Positions 11,910 to 22,500 of a stretch of DNA of 61,140 nucleotides are shown here, one piece after another. Source of the stretch: Perkinsus marinus ATCC 50983 (Eukaryota; Perkinsozoa; Perkinsida; Perkinsidae); the NCBI RefSeq assembly GCF_000006405.1, contig NW_003201363.1, positions 67,181-128,320 on the forward strand, read 5' to 3'. The notes beneath the pieces are model-generated. The model had not been told where the DNA came from and did no database searches. It worked only from the letters and a program-made list of their open reading frames with translations. Within the stretch, counting starts at the first letter, position 1. Every line of letters starts with the position of its first letter. Both the position numbers and the translations under genes were made by a program.

Positions 11910-13430
11910 ATGGGTTGCGTCTGTTGCAGCGGTCTGGAAGGGCTGTACGAGCCCCAACCGGACAAGACTACCCCTCAGGGTCTTTGTGCGATTGCCCTCT
12001 GTGGTCTAGGGGCACTCTACACTCTAAAGTGTCCGGAAGAGGTCAAACAAGCGGTTCGGAACGCTCTCGGGAGAAAGCATCTGAAGAGTGATGGGCCGTC
12101 CATTAAAGCTAAGGGCCTGTACAAGTTCAAGCTGGGGGGCTGGCTGTGGATGGCTAATGGGGTAAAGACTGTGGAGGTCCGCAGGGTGGTATTGAGCTTG
12201 ATAGAAGAGTTGGAAAAAGTTCGCTGGGAGATCGTTGAGAGCGTGGACATGTCCAGATCCGGGTACCTCCAAATGTTAATTTTGAGGCGCAGTGACGATG
12301 ATTTCGAGAGGGGTCGCCGCAAGAACTTCCTGGTTGGCCTACATGGTAGTGACGATCTCCGTTTTATATGTGATGATGAGCCTACCCGAGTGCATGCGAT
12401 TACTGAAGCTGCTCGGCTCGGTATTGAATCGTCTTGGAAGATTTCCAGAGAAAGCGAGTATGGCGGAGCTCATCAGTTTGTGTTGAATAAACGACCTTTC
12501 GGAACGCTGGGCGCGAACGGCGAGGATTCTGTCAAGATCAGGAGGATGCTGGTGGCGATGTGCGCTCAGATAGAGAAGGCTACGGGCTATCGCTTGGCGA
12601 AGTCGTTAAACTTATCGGCAGGCCAGGCAAGCAAGTCAAGTATGATCTTTCGGTATTATGAGGACTCGAGGGATTGCGGTGAAGTTACCTACGTTGGTCT
12701 CAGCCTGAATGACATAGATGATGTGCGGTTGATAAGCCCGCCATGGGACTCTGTGGACGAGACTATAAAAGATACCCTCCGCAAGGCGATTGTGGAAGCC
12801 TGGCCCAAGGGCATCCAGAAAGAGAGGATGTACGGCGAGGCTTATGAATGGAAACTGTCTGGGCGGCCCTGGGATGCATATGGCACTGATACTGTCGATT
12901 CGAGAATCTTGGTTGGGAGAATGTTGAAGGGGATGTGGTCGCTGGGATTCGAACTCCTGCCTAAAATTGACTGCAGTGGTAAGCTAGCCGATATGTCCTT
13001 AATGGTATTCAGAAGGCCTCGACAAGGCAATGTTCCTCTGCCTCCTAACGAGCCCGTGCTGGGGGTCTCTCTACATGATACTGACGATATCAGGATAACG
13101 TGCACGGACGAGACGGTGGTAGATAACCTCGAGGGGTTTGTGCGGAATGCTATGATGAGACCGGCTCTATCTGCTGACCCTGTCAAGCGTTTCGGTCGCT
13201 ACGGCCGATCCTTGCAGATGAAGTTGAATGGCTGCCCCTTCCATACGTGCACTAATTCCCATAATGCTCTCTACTGTGGTACTGTCCTATTGGCTTTAGT
13301 TGATCTTCTGTATCAGCAAGGATGGGTCTTGAGGACAGCGCCTGACGTATCTAGGAAGTACTATGCTGATGATAAGAAGCAGTATAAGCTTGATACTGCT
13401 ACCATGTATTTCACGAAAGCTCGTACCTAG
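11910..13430 (+). CDS. Four-repeat paralog 2 (MGC start)
   Basis: Intronless, 506 residues. It starts MGCVCCSGLEGLYEP: Gly2 followed by Cys3, Cys5 and Cys6, the classic layout for N-myristoylation plus palmitoylation and membrane tethering. Four ~110-residue repeats follow, as in its neighbours, with YGEAYEWKLSGRPW in repeat three and YGRSLQMKLNGCPF in repeat four. It is closest to paralog 3. The stretch 12986-13205 is almost identical in DNA to the same part of paralog 3, while flanking DNA is clearly more diverged. The ATG at 11910 is the only start that begins MG. Confidence 0.85.
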   Translation: MGCVCCSGLEGLYEPQPDKTTPQGLCAIALCGLGALYTLKCPEEVKQAVRNALGRKHLKSDGPSIKAKGLYKFKLGGWLWMANGVKTVEVRRVVLSLIEELEKVRWEIVESVDMSRSGYLQMLILRRSDDDFERGRRKNFLVGLHGSDDLRFICDDEPTRVHAITEAARLGIESSWKISRESEYGGAHQFVLNKRPFGTLGANGEDSVKIRRMLVAMCAQIEKATGYRLAKSLNLSAGQASKSSMIFRYYEDSRDCGEVTYVGLSLNDIDDVRLISPPWDSVDETIKDTLRKAIVEAWPKGIQKERMYGEAYEWKLSGRPWDAYGTDTVDSRILVGRMLKGMWSLGFELLPKIDCSGKLADMSLMVFRRPRQGNVPLPPNEPVLGVSLHDTDDIRITCTDETVVDNLEGFVRNAMMRPALSADPVKRFGRYGRSLQMKLNGCPFHTCTNSHNALYCGTVLLALVDLLYQQGWVLRTAPDVSRKYYADDKKQYKLDTATMYFTKART

Positions 13431-14249
13431 TGTTCCCTTTGGTGTGACAGGCATTGAATCCCTGTGATTTCATGTGATGGCGGGCAATGAATTTATAGAT
13501 GTCCATATTAATGCAGCAGCTTGAAGCGTGTTTCGTTAGTTCGGATGAATATACTGCATTTGGCAAGTCCAGCTCAGTATTCCTTCACCTATGGAAACTC
13601 TCGCCGACTCTCCGGTATCGACATGAGCCAGCCTAAGATCAGCTGTTCGTTCTAGTCGCGGTATGGCATATCTGCCCCAAGTAAGATTGGCTATACTAAT
13701 AGCGAAATTGATCTCTACTGTTAGTCGAGATTGGCCTTGCTCCGGTGGGGAGAATCGTTCGGGTCGTCTTATGCTGTGAGGTTGCGGAATTAATTGCACT
13801 GAGTAATATCTTGGGGTGGCATAGTTGCCCCGCTTGAAGGGAATAATCGCACTGAGGCATATGTTGGGGTAATAAGGATGCCCCGCCTCGAGGAATTGAA
13901 TCTATTGAGACCTATATGAGGGCATAGTTGCCTTACTCGAACAAATTGATTGTGCCGATGTGCATATTGGGGTGGCATAGTTGCCCCACCTAGAGGAATA
14001 CGTATCGGATGAGATGGGGCATTGGAGTAAGGAGGATCGTCCTAATTAAACCAGGACGCAGTACGCCTCTTGGGGGAGTGCCCCTTCAAATGGGCGCCTC
14101 CTAGTTAACTTCTTATTCTTATTCATCTGACTGTATCTGCTTCATCGTTGGGGCTAGTCTTATCAGATTCTGGAACTGTCTTTTCTATAGCATTCCTCTA
14201 GTGTTCGACGACGGGCTTTATTTCATTGGTTGTAGTTAATTTTTGTTAC
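13431..14249. other. Intergenic spacer with minisatellite
   Basis: Between paralogs 2 and 3. No coding sequence is seen. It holds a degenerate ~53-bp tandem repeat at 13813-14010 and looser related words upstream near 13660. Confidence 0.55.
13813..14010. repeat. Minisatellite, ~53-bp period, about four copies
   Basis: Units begin at 13813, 13866, 13918 and 13969 with GGGGTGGCATAGTTGCCCC or a diverged form, so the period is 51-53 bp. On the reverse strand the unit contains ACTATGCCA and CTCGAGGCGGGGCA, which resemble the 53-bp units at 27121-27343. Confidence 0.7.
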
Positions 14250-15770
14250 ATGGGTTCGGTCTGTTGCGGCGGCTTGAAGGGGCTGTACGAACCGTCCCCG
14301 GACAGGACTACCTCTCAGGGCCTTTGTGTCATTGCTCTGTGTGGTTTCAAAGCACTGTATACTTTGAAGTGTCCGGAAGAGGTTAAACAAGCCGTCCGGA
14401 ATGCCTTGGGAAAGGAGCATTTGAGGGGAGATGGGCCTTCCACCAAGGCTAAGGGCTTGTATAAGTTCAAGCTCGACAGTTGGTTGTGGATGTCCAATGG
14501 CCAGAAGACGGTAGAAGTCCGCCGGATGGTATTAAGATTGATAGAGGAGCTAGATGCAGTGCGCTGGGAGATCCTTGAAGACGTGGACATGTCTAGGTCG
14601 GGGTATCTTCGAATGTTAGTTTTGAGGCGTAGTGACTCTGATATTGAGAGGCCTCGTCATAAAGATTTCCTGGTGGGTCTGCATGGCGGTGATAGCATTC
14701 GTATCACATGTGATGATGAGCCTGGTCGTGTACATGCGATTACTGAAGCTGTTCGACTCGGTATTGAATCTTCCTGGGAAATCGTCAAGGAAGGAAAGTA
14801 TGGCGGTGCTCATGAGTTTGTATTGGATGGATGGCCATTTGGCTGCATGGGGACTAAAGTCGAGGATTCTGTGAAAGTTAGGAGGATGCTGGTAGCGATG
14901 TGCGCCCAGATAGAGAAGGCTACGGGTTATCGCATGGCGAAGTCGTTGAACTTGTCGGCGGCTACGTCGGGTAAATCCAGTATCATCTTCCGATATCATG
15001 ACGACGCTAGCAAGCATGGCGAGGTGACCTACGTTGGTGTCAGTCTGAATGATAAAAATGTCGTACGTTTGATAAGCCCCCCATGGGACTCTCTGGATGA
15101 GACTGTGGAAGATACTCTCCGCAGTGCGATAGTGGAAGCCTGGCCTAAGGGTATTCAGCAGGAGAGGGTGTATGACGGGGCTTATGAATGGGAGCTAGCC
15201 GGGTTGCCCTGGGATGCTCATGGTACCGATTTGGTCGATTCGAGGATCTTGGTGGGGAGGATGTTGAAGGGGATGTGGTCGCTGGGATTCGAACTTTCGC
15301 CTAAGATTGACTGCAATGGCAAGCTGGCCGATATGTCCTTAATGGTATTCAGAAGACCTCGACAAGGCAATGTTCCTCTGCCTCCTAACGAGCCCGTGCT
15401 GGGGGTCTCCCTACATGATACTGACGATATCAGGATAACGTGCACGGACGAGGCGGTGGTAGATAACCTCGAGGGGTTTGTGCGGAATGCTATGACGAGA
15501 CCGGCTCTATCTGCTGACCCTGTCAAGCGTTTCGGTCGCTACGGCCGATCCTTGCAGATGAAGCTGGATGGTCGTCCCTTCTGTACACATACTAATGCCC
15601 ATAATACTTTGTATTGCGGTACTGTGCTTTTGGCCTTATTGGATGTCCTGTATCGACAGGGATGGATTCTGAGGACTTCGCTCGACGTGTCAAGGAAGCA
15701 GGTCGGCACCGATAATAGCCAGTCCAAGCTGGATGCTGCTGCTATGTATTTTACGCACACACGTATCTGA
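14250..15770 (+). CDS. Four-repeat paralog 3 (MGS/CC start)
   Basis: Intronless, 506 residues from the ATG at 14250, which begins MGSVCCGGLKGLYEP: Gly2 with Cys5 and Cys6, again fitting myristoylation and palmitoylation. The open frame extends a few codons upstream, but only this start is an ATG and it matches paralog 2. Four ~110-residue repeats follow in the usual order (YGGAHEF, YDGAYEWEL, YGRSLQMKL). It is the nearest relative of paralog 2, with the best-preserved shared tract at 15326-15545. Confidence 0.85.
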   Translation: MGSVCCGGLKGLYEPSPDRTTSQGLCVIALCGFKALYTLKCPEEVKQAVRNALGKEHLRGDGPSTKAKGLYKFKLDSWLWMSNGQKTVEVRRMVLRLIEELDAVRWEILEDVDMSRSGYLRMLVLRRSDSDIERPRHKDFLVGLHGGDSIRITCDDEPGRVHAITEAVRLGIESSWEIVKEGKYGGAHEFVLDGWPFGCMGTKVEDSVKVRRMLVAMCAQIEKATGYRMAKSLNLSAATSGKSSIIFRYHDDASKHGEVTYVGVSLNDKNVVRLISPPWDSLDETVEDTLRSAIVEAWPKGIQQERVYDGAYEWELAGLPWDAHGTDLVDSRILVGRMLKGMWSLGFELSPKIDCNGKLADMSLMVFRRPRQGNVPLPPNEPVLGVSLHDTDDIRITCTDEAVVDNLEGFVRNAMTRPALSADPVKRFGRYGRSLQMKLDGRPFCTHTNAHNTLYCGTVLLALLDVLYRQGWILRTSLDVSRKQVGTDNSQSKLDAAAMYFTHTRI

Positions 15771-15932
15771 TGGCCCTTATGGTAAGATACGGTATTCACG
15801 GAGTGCATTCTTGAGGCACTTTAATTCGACTCTTCTAAGTGTTCAAATTCGAACTAAAATGATTCGTGTTTCGTTGGTTTGTATGGGTAGGTTTTGTCTC
15901 CGATGATCTACAGGATACTATTACCGTCTTAA

Positions 15933-17501
15933 ATGGGCAACAGTTCTCCCGTGGGCGTGTCGATCTTCGGCATCGACACGCGTCAACTCAACCAACTCCG
16001 CATCGGTTTCGGTGGGGTTAAAGGATTCCATGATCCCCAGCCCAACACTCCTACTTCCCAATGCTTCTCAGCTCTGGTCCTCGCCCATAATAGTCGTATA
16101 TATGCGTATAAGTGTCCAGAAGAGGTCTTGGAGGCTGTTCGGAGAGCTGTCGAGAAGAGTCTCATTAAAAAGGATAAGAAATGTAGTAAGGCTGATGGCT
16201 TGCACGAATTTGAATTCAATAAGTGGATCTGGGCGGCCCATGGGCAGAGCACAGTGGATGTGAGAAGATATGCTATGAACATCGTGGAGAGCTTGAGGGA
16301 AGCTGGTTGGGGTATTTTAGATGATATTGATATGTCCAGGCCATTTTTCGTGCAAGTTTGGGTACTTCATAAAATTGATCAGATGTCAGTTCGCAGTCCC
16401 CGGAGGGATATCCTCATCGGCCTTCATGACAAAAACGACTTACGTGTTGTTATGAGTCCTCAGGAAGAGCCTAATCAGCAGTATACGGTTCAGGAGGCTG
16501 TGAGGCAAGGTATTGTGAATTCATGGCAAATCAGCAGTGAAACCGACTACAGTGGGGCTTATCAATTCCAGCTGGCTGGCTCCCCCTTCTCTGCTGGTGA
16601 AAACCGCACAGTCCCGGCTAGACAGACTCTTCTGGGTGTCCTTACGGAACTGGAACGAAAGGCTGGGTATAGGCACTATAGGAGTCTGATGTTGTCTATG
16701 AACCTAGGCTGTAAGTCGAGCCTGCTGCTACGTATACCACCTCCTGATGCTCCGAAGGATAGGGGAACCTATGTGGGTATGCATCTTGATGGTGGCGGTA
16801 TTATAAGGATATTCCCGAGCCCAGGAGAATTCCTGGATCCCTTCTTACAGCAGGAATTGGGGTTGGTTATTGGGCAGAGTTGGAGCCGTGGGATCAAGTT
16901 GGAGGAAGGTCGTGATAATGCTTATGGATGGGAACTGAATGGTCACCCTTGGGAGACGCAGTACGAAGATATGGTTGAGGTGAATATTTTAATGGGGAAA
17001 ATACTGCAAAAGATGTGGTCGCTGGGATTTGAACTCATGCCCAAGGTTGCCTTCACTGGTAGGCTTGCCGAGACCTCCTTTATGATTTTCCGTAAGCCTA
17101 GCGGAGCGATGAGGAAGGCAGAGGAACCGGTCCTCTGTATATCCTTTAATAACATCGATAAGGTTAGGATATGTTCCCCCGACGACGCTCTGGTTGCAGA
17201 GTTACAGCCTAGGATTCGCATGGCTTTTTGCCCACCAGAGTTCCCTATCGAGGCGGTCCAAGACCTGGGCAGTTACGGCAGGTCAGCTCAGTTCCAGCTG
17301 GTTAAGTCTCCCTTCCACACGTGGATGCCTGGGCCTAAGACCACTATGTACGCGACAGCTGTTCTGCTCACTGTTGTCAACATTATGGCCGAGTTGGGGT
17401 GGCACTTGAAGACATCACTGGACCTCTCGAGCCTATGTGTCTTCACCGATAACAGTAAGTACAGGGAGGAACTCTCTTCCCTTTATTTCACAAGGAAGTG
17501 A
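15933..17501 (+). CDS. Four-repeat paralog 4 (MGN start)
   Basis: Intronless, 522 residues. It starts MGNSSPVGVSIFG: Gly2 and small residues fit N-myristoylation, but there is no cysteine in the first residues, so palmitoylation at the tip is not predicted. The leader before the first repeat is about 25 residues longer than in paralogs 2 and 3, then VKGFHDPQPNTPTSQ aligns with their GLYEP region. The four repeats keep the Y-(S/N/G)-x-A motifs (YSGAYQFQL, NAYGWEL, YGRSAQFQL). It is more diverged than the paralog 2/3 pair. Confidence 0.82.
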   Translation: MGNSSPVGVSIFGIDTRQLNQLRIGFGGVKGFHDPQPNTPTSQCFSALVLAHNSRIYAYKCPEEVLEAVRRAVEKSLIKKDKKCSKADGLHEFEFNKWIWAAHGQSTVDVRRYAMNIVESLREAGWGILDDIDMSRPFFVQVWVLHKIDQMSVRSPRRDILIGLHDKNDLRVVMSPQEEPNQQYTVQEAVRQGIVNSWQISSETDYSGAYQFQLAGSPFSAGENRTVPARQTLLGVLTELERKAGYRHYRSLMLSMNLGCKSSLLLRIPPPDAPKDRGTYVGMHLDGGGIIRIFPSPGEFLDPFLQQELGLVIGQSWSRGIKLEEGRDNAYGWELNGHPWETQYEDMVEVNILMGKILQKMWSLGFELMPKVAFTGRLAETSFMIFRKPSGAMRKAEEPVLCISFNNIDKVRICSPDDALVAELQPRIRMAFCPPEFPIEAVQDLGSYGRSAQFQLVKSPFHTWMPGPKTTMYATAVLLTVVNIMAELGWHLKTSLDLSSLCVFTDNSKYREELSSLYFTRK

Positions 17502-17907
17502 GTCACTGCCTTATGCTTCTGTGGAGGGAAAGGGCAGTCTTTGGTCGATACAGTTTTGATATTACATCTTTGATATTCCATTTAAAGTTTTGTCTTTGAT
17601 ATGGACGACCTCGTTGTGTTGGTGAGGGGTTGTAGCCATATTGTCCTCTATTCGTTGAGCTCACGTTCATAGGTTGCGGTTTCTCAGCGAAATGGTCTAT
17701 CATAAAATAGTAGTGTCTGGTATGCTCGGGAAACGGTGATGGGCATAGAATGCTCTAATCTTTGGTTGTCAAGCAAGCTACATTGCTAACGTGTTGATGT
17801 TGCCGAGCATCTTGAAAATTCGACTTTGTAGTGGCGGTTTTCGCTATTCGTACGCCTTGGGTGGTCTCTCATCATCGTATCAGTTTCATAGTACTGTTCC
17901 TATATAA

Positions 17908-19359
17908 ATGGTGTTCAAGGTGGAATTCCAAGAGGCCTATCCCTTCGTGCCAACTTCAGCAGGCTTCTGTAGTATAGCCATACTGGGCTACGATAAGATT
18001 TATGTTCAACGAGGACCCCAGCATCTGGTCGACGCGGTAAGACACGCCATAAATAGCTGTTGGGCTGAGGGCATACAGAAGGATGAGAACCTAAAAGACT
18101 CTACTGGTGTGCACAAGTTTAAGCTCAGTGGATTCCCTTGGTGGAATTTCAAAGGGGATCGCTTCGAGACTAGTAGGCTGACGTTGGGTCTGTTGGCGGC
18201 TGTGCAGCGTTCGGGATTCCGGATGGTTTCTGATGTTGATATATCCCATCGCAAGCTGGGTTTCCTTAAGGTGTGGATCCTCAGGGCCTACGCTAATGAT
18301 ACCACTCCTTTGCCAGATCTGTGTCTGGCTCTACAGGGTTGGTCAGGCGTCACCGCAGTGACTAGCGGTATGCCCCACGAGGCTCGAGAGCCTCTGGTAG
18401 CGGCTATTAGAAGTGGTTTAGAGACGGCTTGGGTCGTTGATGAGGTGAAGGAGTCCCCTGATGGTGTCGATCTCTCCCTTGAGACCCTTCCCTGGATTTG
18501 TTTCGGCTCGGATGGTGTCCAGGCTAGGCAGGCTGTATTGGGCGCACTGGTCTCGCTGGAGAAGAGAGTCGGTTATCGACTAGCAGCCTCTGTTAGAGTG
18601 GCTGATAGTCGCGGATTGAAACCGAAGTTGGTATTCCAGAAGATGCCACAAGAAGCCGATCGGGCGGAATATGTGGGACTTAGCTTTAACCAGATGGACC
18701 GTGTGAGGTTGTTTGGACCGCCGCATCAAGGTTTGGACCAGTTTTTGGTATCGGCTATTTCGGGGGCTATAGCTGCGGGCTGGCCCAGAGGGTGCTCGAG
18801 ACAACAGGAATGTGGGGAGGCGGAGGAGTGGGTCCTTAAGGGCTTCCCTTTCGACGCGTTCTTTAAGTCTAGAGTGGACACAAGGTTGCTGTTGTCGAAT
18901 ATATTGCAAGTGATGTGGCAGCAGAATTTCGAGATAGCCGGTGTGGTTGAGGGGAAGTTGCCTGTTATTTACTGGCGTCGTTCAGAGAATGCCAGTAAGG
19001 ATATTAGGGGACCAGTAAACCCCGTTGTTAGTGTTATGTTCAATGCCCCGAATAAGATTAGAATCACCAGTACTGATCAGCGCTCCTTATCCCCGGCTAT
19101 TGCTGCAGTACGGGAAGCCCTACAGTCTCCTCAAGTCTGGAAGGACGTTCTGAAAGAGGATTCGGTCTATGGTCGAAGTATTGAGTTCAAGCTGGACAAC
19201 TGGCCATTCTACCGTAGGCCAGTGGGGTCCAATGCGGTCCTGTCCACTTCTATTCTCCTCAATGTGATAAACGCTATGGCCTCAGTAGGTCTGACGTTCA
19301 AGGCGTCTCTCAATCTAGCAAGGCACCGTTCGTGCATGGGCTCATTGTTTTTCCAATGA
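17908..19359 (+). CDS. Four-repeat paralog 5 (no myristoylation start)
   Basis: Intronless, 483 residues, the most diverged of the five. It starts MVFKVEFQEAYPFVP, so Gly2 and the N-terminal cysteines are absent and membrane tethering by myristate is not expected. The repeats are recognisable (GVHKFKLSGFPWW, EAEEWVLKGFPF, YGRSIEFKLDNWPF), but repeat two has lost the Y-G-G motif. It ends shortly after repeat four (GSLFFQ). No better upstream start is seen. Confidence 0.78.
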   Translation: MVFKVEFQEAYPFVPTSAGFCSIAILGYDKIYVQRGPQHLVDAVRHAINSCWAEGIQKDENLKDSTGVHKFKLSGFPWWNFKGDRFETSRLTLGLLAAVQRSGFRMVSDVDISHRKLGFLKVWILRAYANDTTPLPDLCLALQGWSGVTAVTSGMPHEAREPLVAAIRSGLETAWVVDEVKESPDGVDLSLETLPWICFGSDGVQARQAVLGALVSLEKRVGYRLAASVRVADSRGLKPKLVFQKMPQEADRAEYVGLSFNQMDRVRLFGPPHQGLDQFLVSAISGAIAAGWPRGCSRQQECGEAEEWVLKGFPFDAFFKSRVDTRLLLSNILQVMWQQNFEIAGVVEGKLPVIYWRRSENASKDIRGPVNPVVSVMFNAPNKIRITSTDQRSLSPAIAAVREALQSPQVWKDVLKEDSVYGRSIEFKLDNWPFYRRPVGSNAVLSTSILLNVINAMASVGLTFKASLNLARHRSCMGSLFFQ

Positions 19360-19549
19360 TGAAAACACCCTCATATGAGTTCTTGTTTTTGCTGCTTTTT
19401 GTATCAGTAATCGCAGTTGGTATAGTATTGAAATACAGCACCCAAGTTGGGCTTCTACCTAAGTTTGTTTCCCCACACTGTTTGAGGCTGCCTTAGTGGT
19501 TCAAGTGCAATGAATAAGGAGGTGACTTGATAGTAGCTGTTTTCTGGCA

Positions 19550-22500
19550 ATGGATCAACCAACGGCGAGCATGAAGACACTTGGAGAGGAACCAGCTGCT
19601 GTTATTGACTTAAGTGAGTTCGGGTTGGTCTGTTCGCGGACCTAATCCGTATCTTGCATGGGTGGACCTAGGATATGCTTTTCGATCTCCATGAGGAATC
19701 TTATCTCAGGTGAAAAGTCTGTTGATGGTGATGTTCATATGGGGGAAGCTGTGGAGTCGATTGAGGCGGAGCGAAGTGTTTCAGGAGTCGCTAAAAGGTA
19801 AACAAGAACCTCGTTTTCCCAGGGTGCATATCTCTGTACCAGGTCATCAGAGGTTATACACAATGAACCACCAATGCAAGTGTAAGATGGTATTGGTCGG
19901 AGTGGCTATGAGAGACTAGTAGCGTTAGGTACCTCCCCCCTGAGCTCGGGGCTCCGGCTTTCTCTGTGACGACTCCACCGCGACGACCTATTGCTTATGA
20001 TGAATATGAGATGGACAACGGCAGTAGTCGCATCGCGTATCTTCGCAGTGTCCTACCGTAGCACGATTTCGAAATTTCGTGGCGCGTGAAAAGTTTTGCC
20101 CTCAGAACTCAGCCAGTACCGGTGCCTCCACCGATGCAGTATAGAATGCCAACCTCTGGTGGTGACGCTCATTTCAATGACGAGGAGAGGCGACGTGTTG
20201 CGCTTAAGGCTGATGCTAAGAGGAAGGAACTCAGGGCTGCCTCAGTGCTCCTCTATACCATTGATTTTAAGAAGGCATTGGAAGAGTACTCGGAATAACT
20301 TCGCTCCGCTAAGATTTTGATACTTTTTGTCTAGATATTTGCAGCAACATGGTATTCAGCTCGAAGTGGATGATTATTCGGTGAACAGAGGGGAGATGAT
20401 GGAGAAGGTAAAGGGTCATCGTGGTGGTGGTGGTAGCTGGGGTCGTCAGTATGTGTGGCTGCTGCCCCTCAGGGTCTCCCCTATCGTTGTGTTGTATGGT
20501 GGTATCAGCAGCCTAATGGGGGTGGGAGGATCGACTTTGATGGTGGTTACCAGTCGGACTATCGTCTAGCTCTCCAAGCAGCGGCACATGCGGCTATAAC
20601 GTTGAAGGGAATACCATTGGATGACCTACTGGAAAAGAACAGTAATAATAATACTATCTGGGCTTATGGTCATCTTCTTTGTTTTTATAACAACTCTTGA
20701 ATCGTCGTCTATGCCTTTCTTATGAACAATAACTTGTATGATCACTCATAGTATGATCACATCCAATAGAACATTGATAAGGTCTGTATAGGATGCGCTA
20801 GGATGAATGCTTGGGTACTAGCAGTGCTTGGCGTAGGGCTATGACTGATCCTAGAAGTGTACTACACCGACTGGCGGACGTAGGCTGGCATATTACATAG
20901 TAGTCTCTCATATTTCGGCTGTCCACTAGGGTCACTCGGTAGAATTGTGCACACGAAAACCGCGCGTGGTCCGGACGCAGGTGTTACTCTTACTAAAATG
21001 GGATGATTAATATGATGGGAAGGGGCCAATAGCTTAGTATAGCAGACCACTGTCGTTGGCCGTAGCGGGCTCCTCATTGTTGTTCCCAGTGATGCTGTCT
21101 TCATCAACTGCCTCTTCCTCATCGAGTCCGTTAGTGCAGGTGGGATCTATGTGGGCAGGAGCGATAAGGTAGGCCCAAGACCCCAATAAGGAAGATTCAT
21201 GATGGACATAATATGGATTATTATGCCCAACTACGGTTTAGGGCACTAATCTAGTGCCCTACGGGTAAAATAAACACATGGGAGATAGCATTGACGATAC
21301 CAAACGGAAAATGGATGATCTGCATTTAGCTCTGAATTCTATCGCAGGGAACATCTATAGGGCTCTCTGGGAACGCACGATGAGAGATAACGGCATTGTA
21401 ATTTTCTACCCATGATATACCTACCTTTTACCCGATTCTTGAAACATTGTCATTACCTTGAGCATCAGTTCTGGATGGGCTCGACAACTTGTCATAAGCA
21501 CTTTGTAGTTTTTCCGTCGTCATTATCAGTAGTGTTATTATCATTTTGGAAGGGCACATTAGGGCAGTAGTCTTGGTCGGTCTTGTATCAATTGTAGTAT
21601 TTGTCACTGTTGAGATCCTTTGTATATTCTCTTACTCTTACTATTCATGATATTGTTTTTTTCTATGTTCACTTTATTGTGACAGGTAGTAATTATGGTA
21701 ATTCCGTGATACCGGCTACTACGGCGAGGCTGAAGGACGTGCTTAAAGAAGGGGGAGATGAGGGGAAGGAGATCATCACCTTCACTGAGGCTCAGCGAGA
21801 GGTGCTACTTAATGGCTGATTGTTCCTTGTCTAGTCGGGCTGGGGCGGTGTGGTTGTCTAATCGTGTGCTTTTTAGGTCCAGGATGGCGATGAACTGCAT
21901 AAGGAGTATCAGTATACGGCTAAAGTGGCAGGATGGGGAGGAGAGGACACTGCTGAGTTTACAGGAGGATGGCATGCTTCTGCTATGGTAATTTTCGCGC
22001 GCCACGAAATTATGGATGTTGCTTTGATTCAGGACGCTAAGAATGACTCCTGCCAGAAAGTATGGTCGGAGATCGATGCGAAGGAGCGAGCGAAGCGGGA
22101 GGAGGAGGAAGCTGAGCGGATGGCCAAGGAGAGGGAGGCTAGGATGAAGGAACAACTTGAAAAGGATAAGGAAATTAAGGAAAGGCTGGCGAAGGAAAAG
22201 GAGCGTGAGAGAGAAGCCAGGATAAAGGCGGCGCCGGTGAGGATGTCAGCAGTGGCGGCTAGGTGGGGGTACTGGGTTGGGCCTAGGGGTGGATGGCTAG
22301 TCATGCCAGTTACAGTGAGAAGAGGCAACTTGGGCAGACTGGGGGAGGACCGGACAAGAGGCCCAGGTGAGAGGGACTACTGTGATGTGCTTGGAAGTAA
22401 TCGTTGGTTGTCAGAGTCGCTGCCTCGTATGAGCAGCAGCATCAGCAGCAGATGCCACAGGGAGGTTCAATGTTGAGGAGGGAACCAGTACAGCAACAAC

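Noticed and set aside
13813-14010. CRISPR-like array
   Set aside because: Degenerate units follow each other without unique spacers, and the DNA is eukaryotic; it is a minisatellite.
11230-17035. CTGGGATTCGAAC in the paralogs looks like a reversed tRNA B-box
   Set aside because: It lies at the same codons in several paralogs and encodes the conserved SLGFEL, so homology explains it.
19765-19776. GGCGGAGCGAAG as a family (ii) intron element
   Set aside because: Here it is in an exon encoding EAERS, in frame with both neighbours; probably chance.
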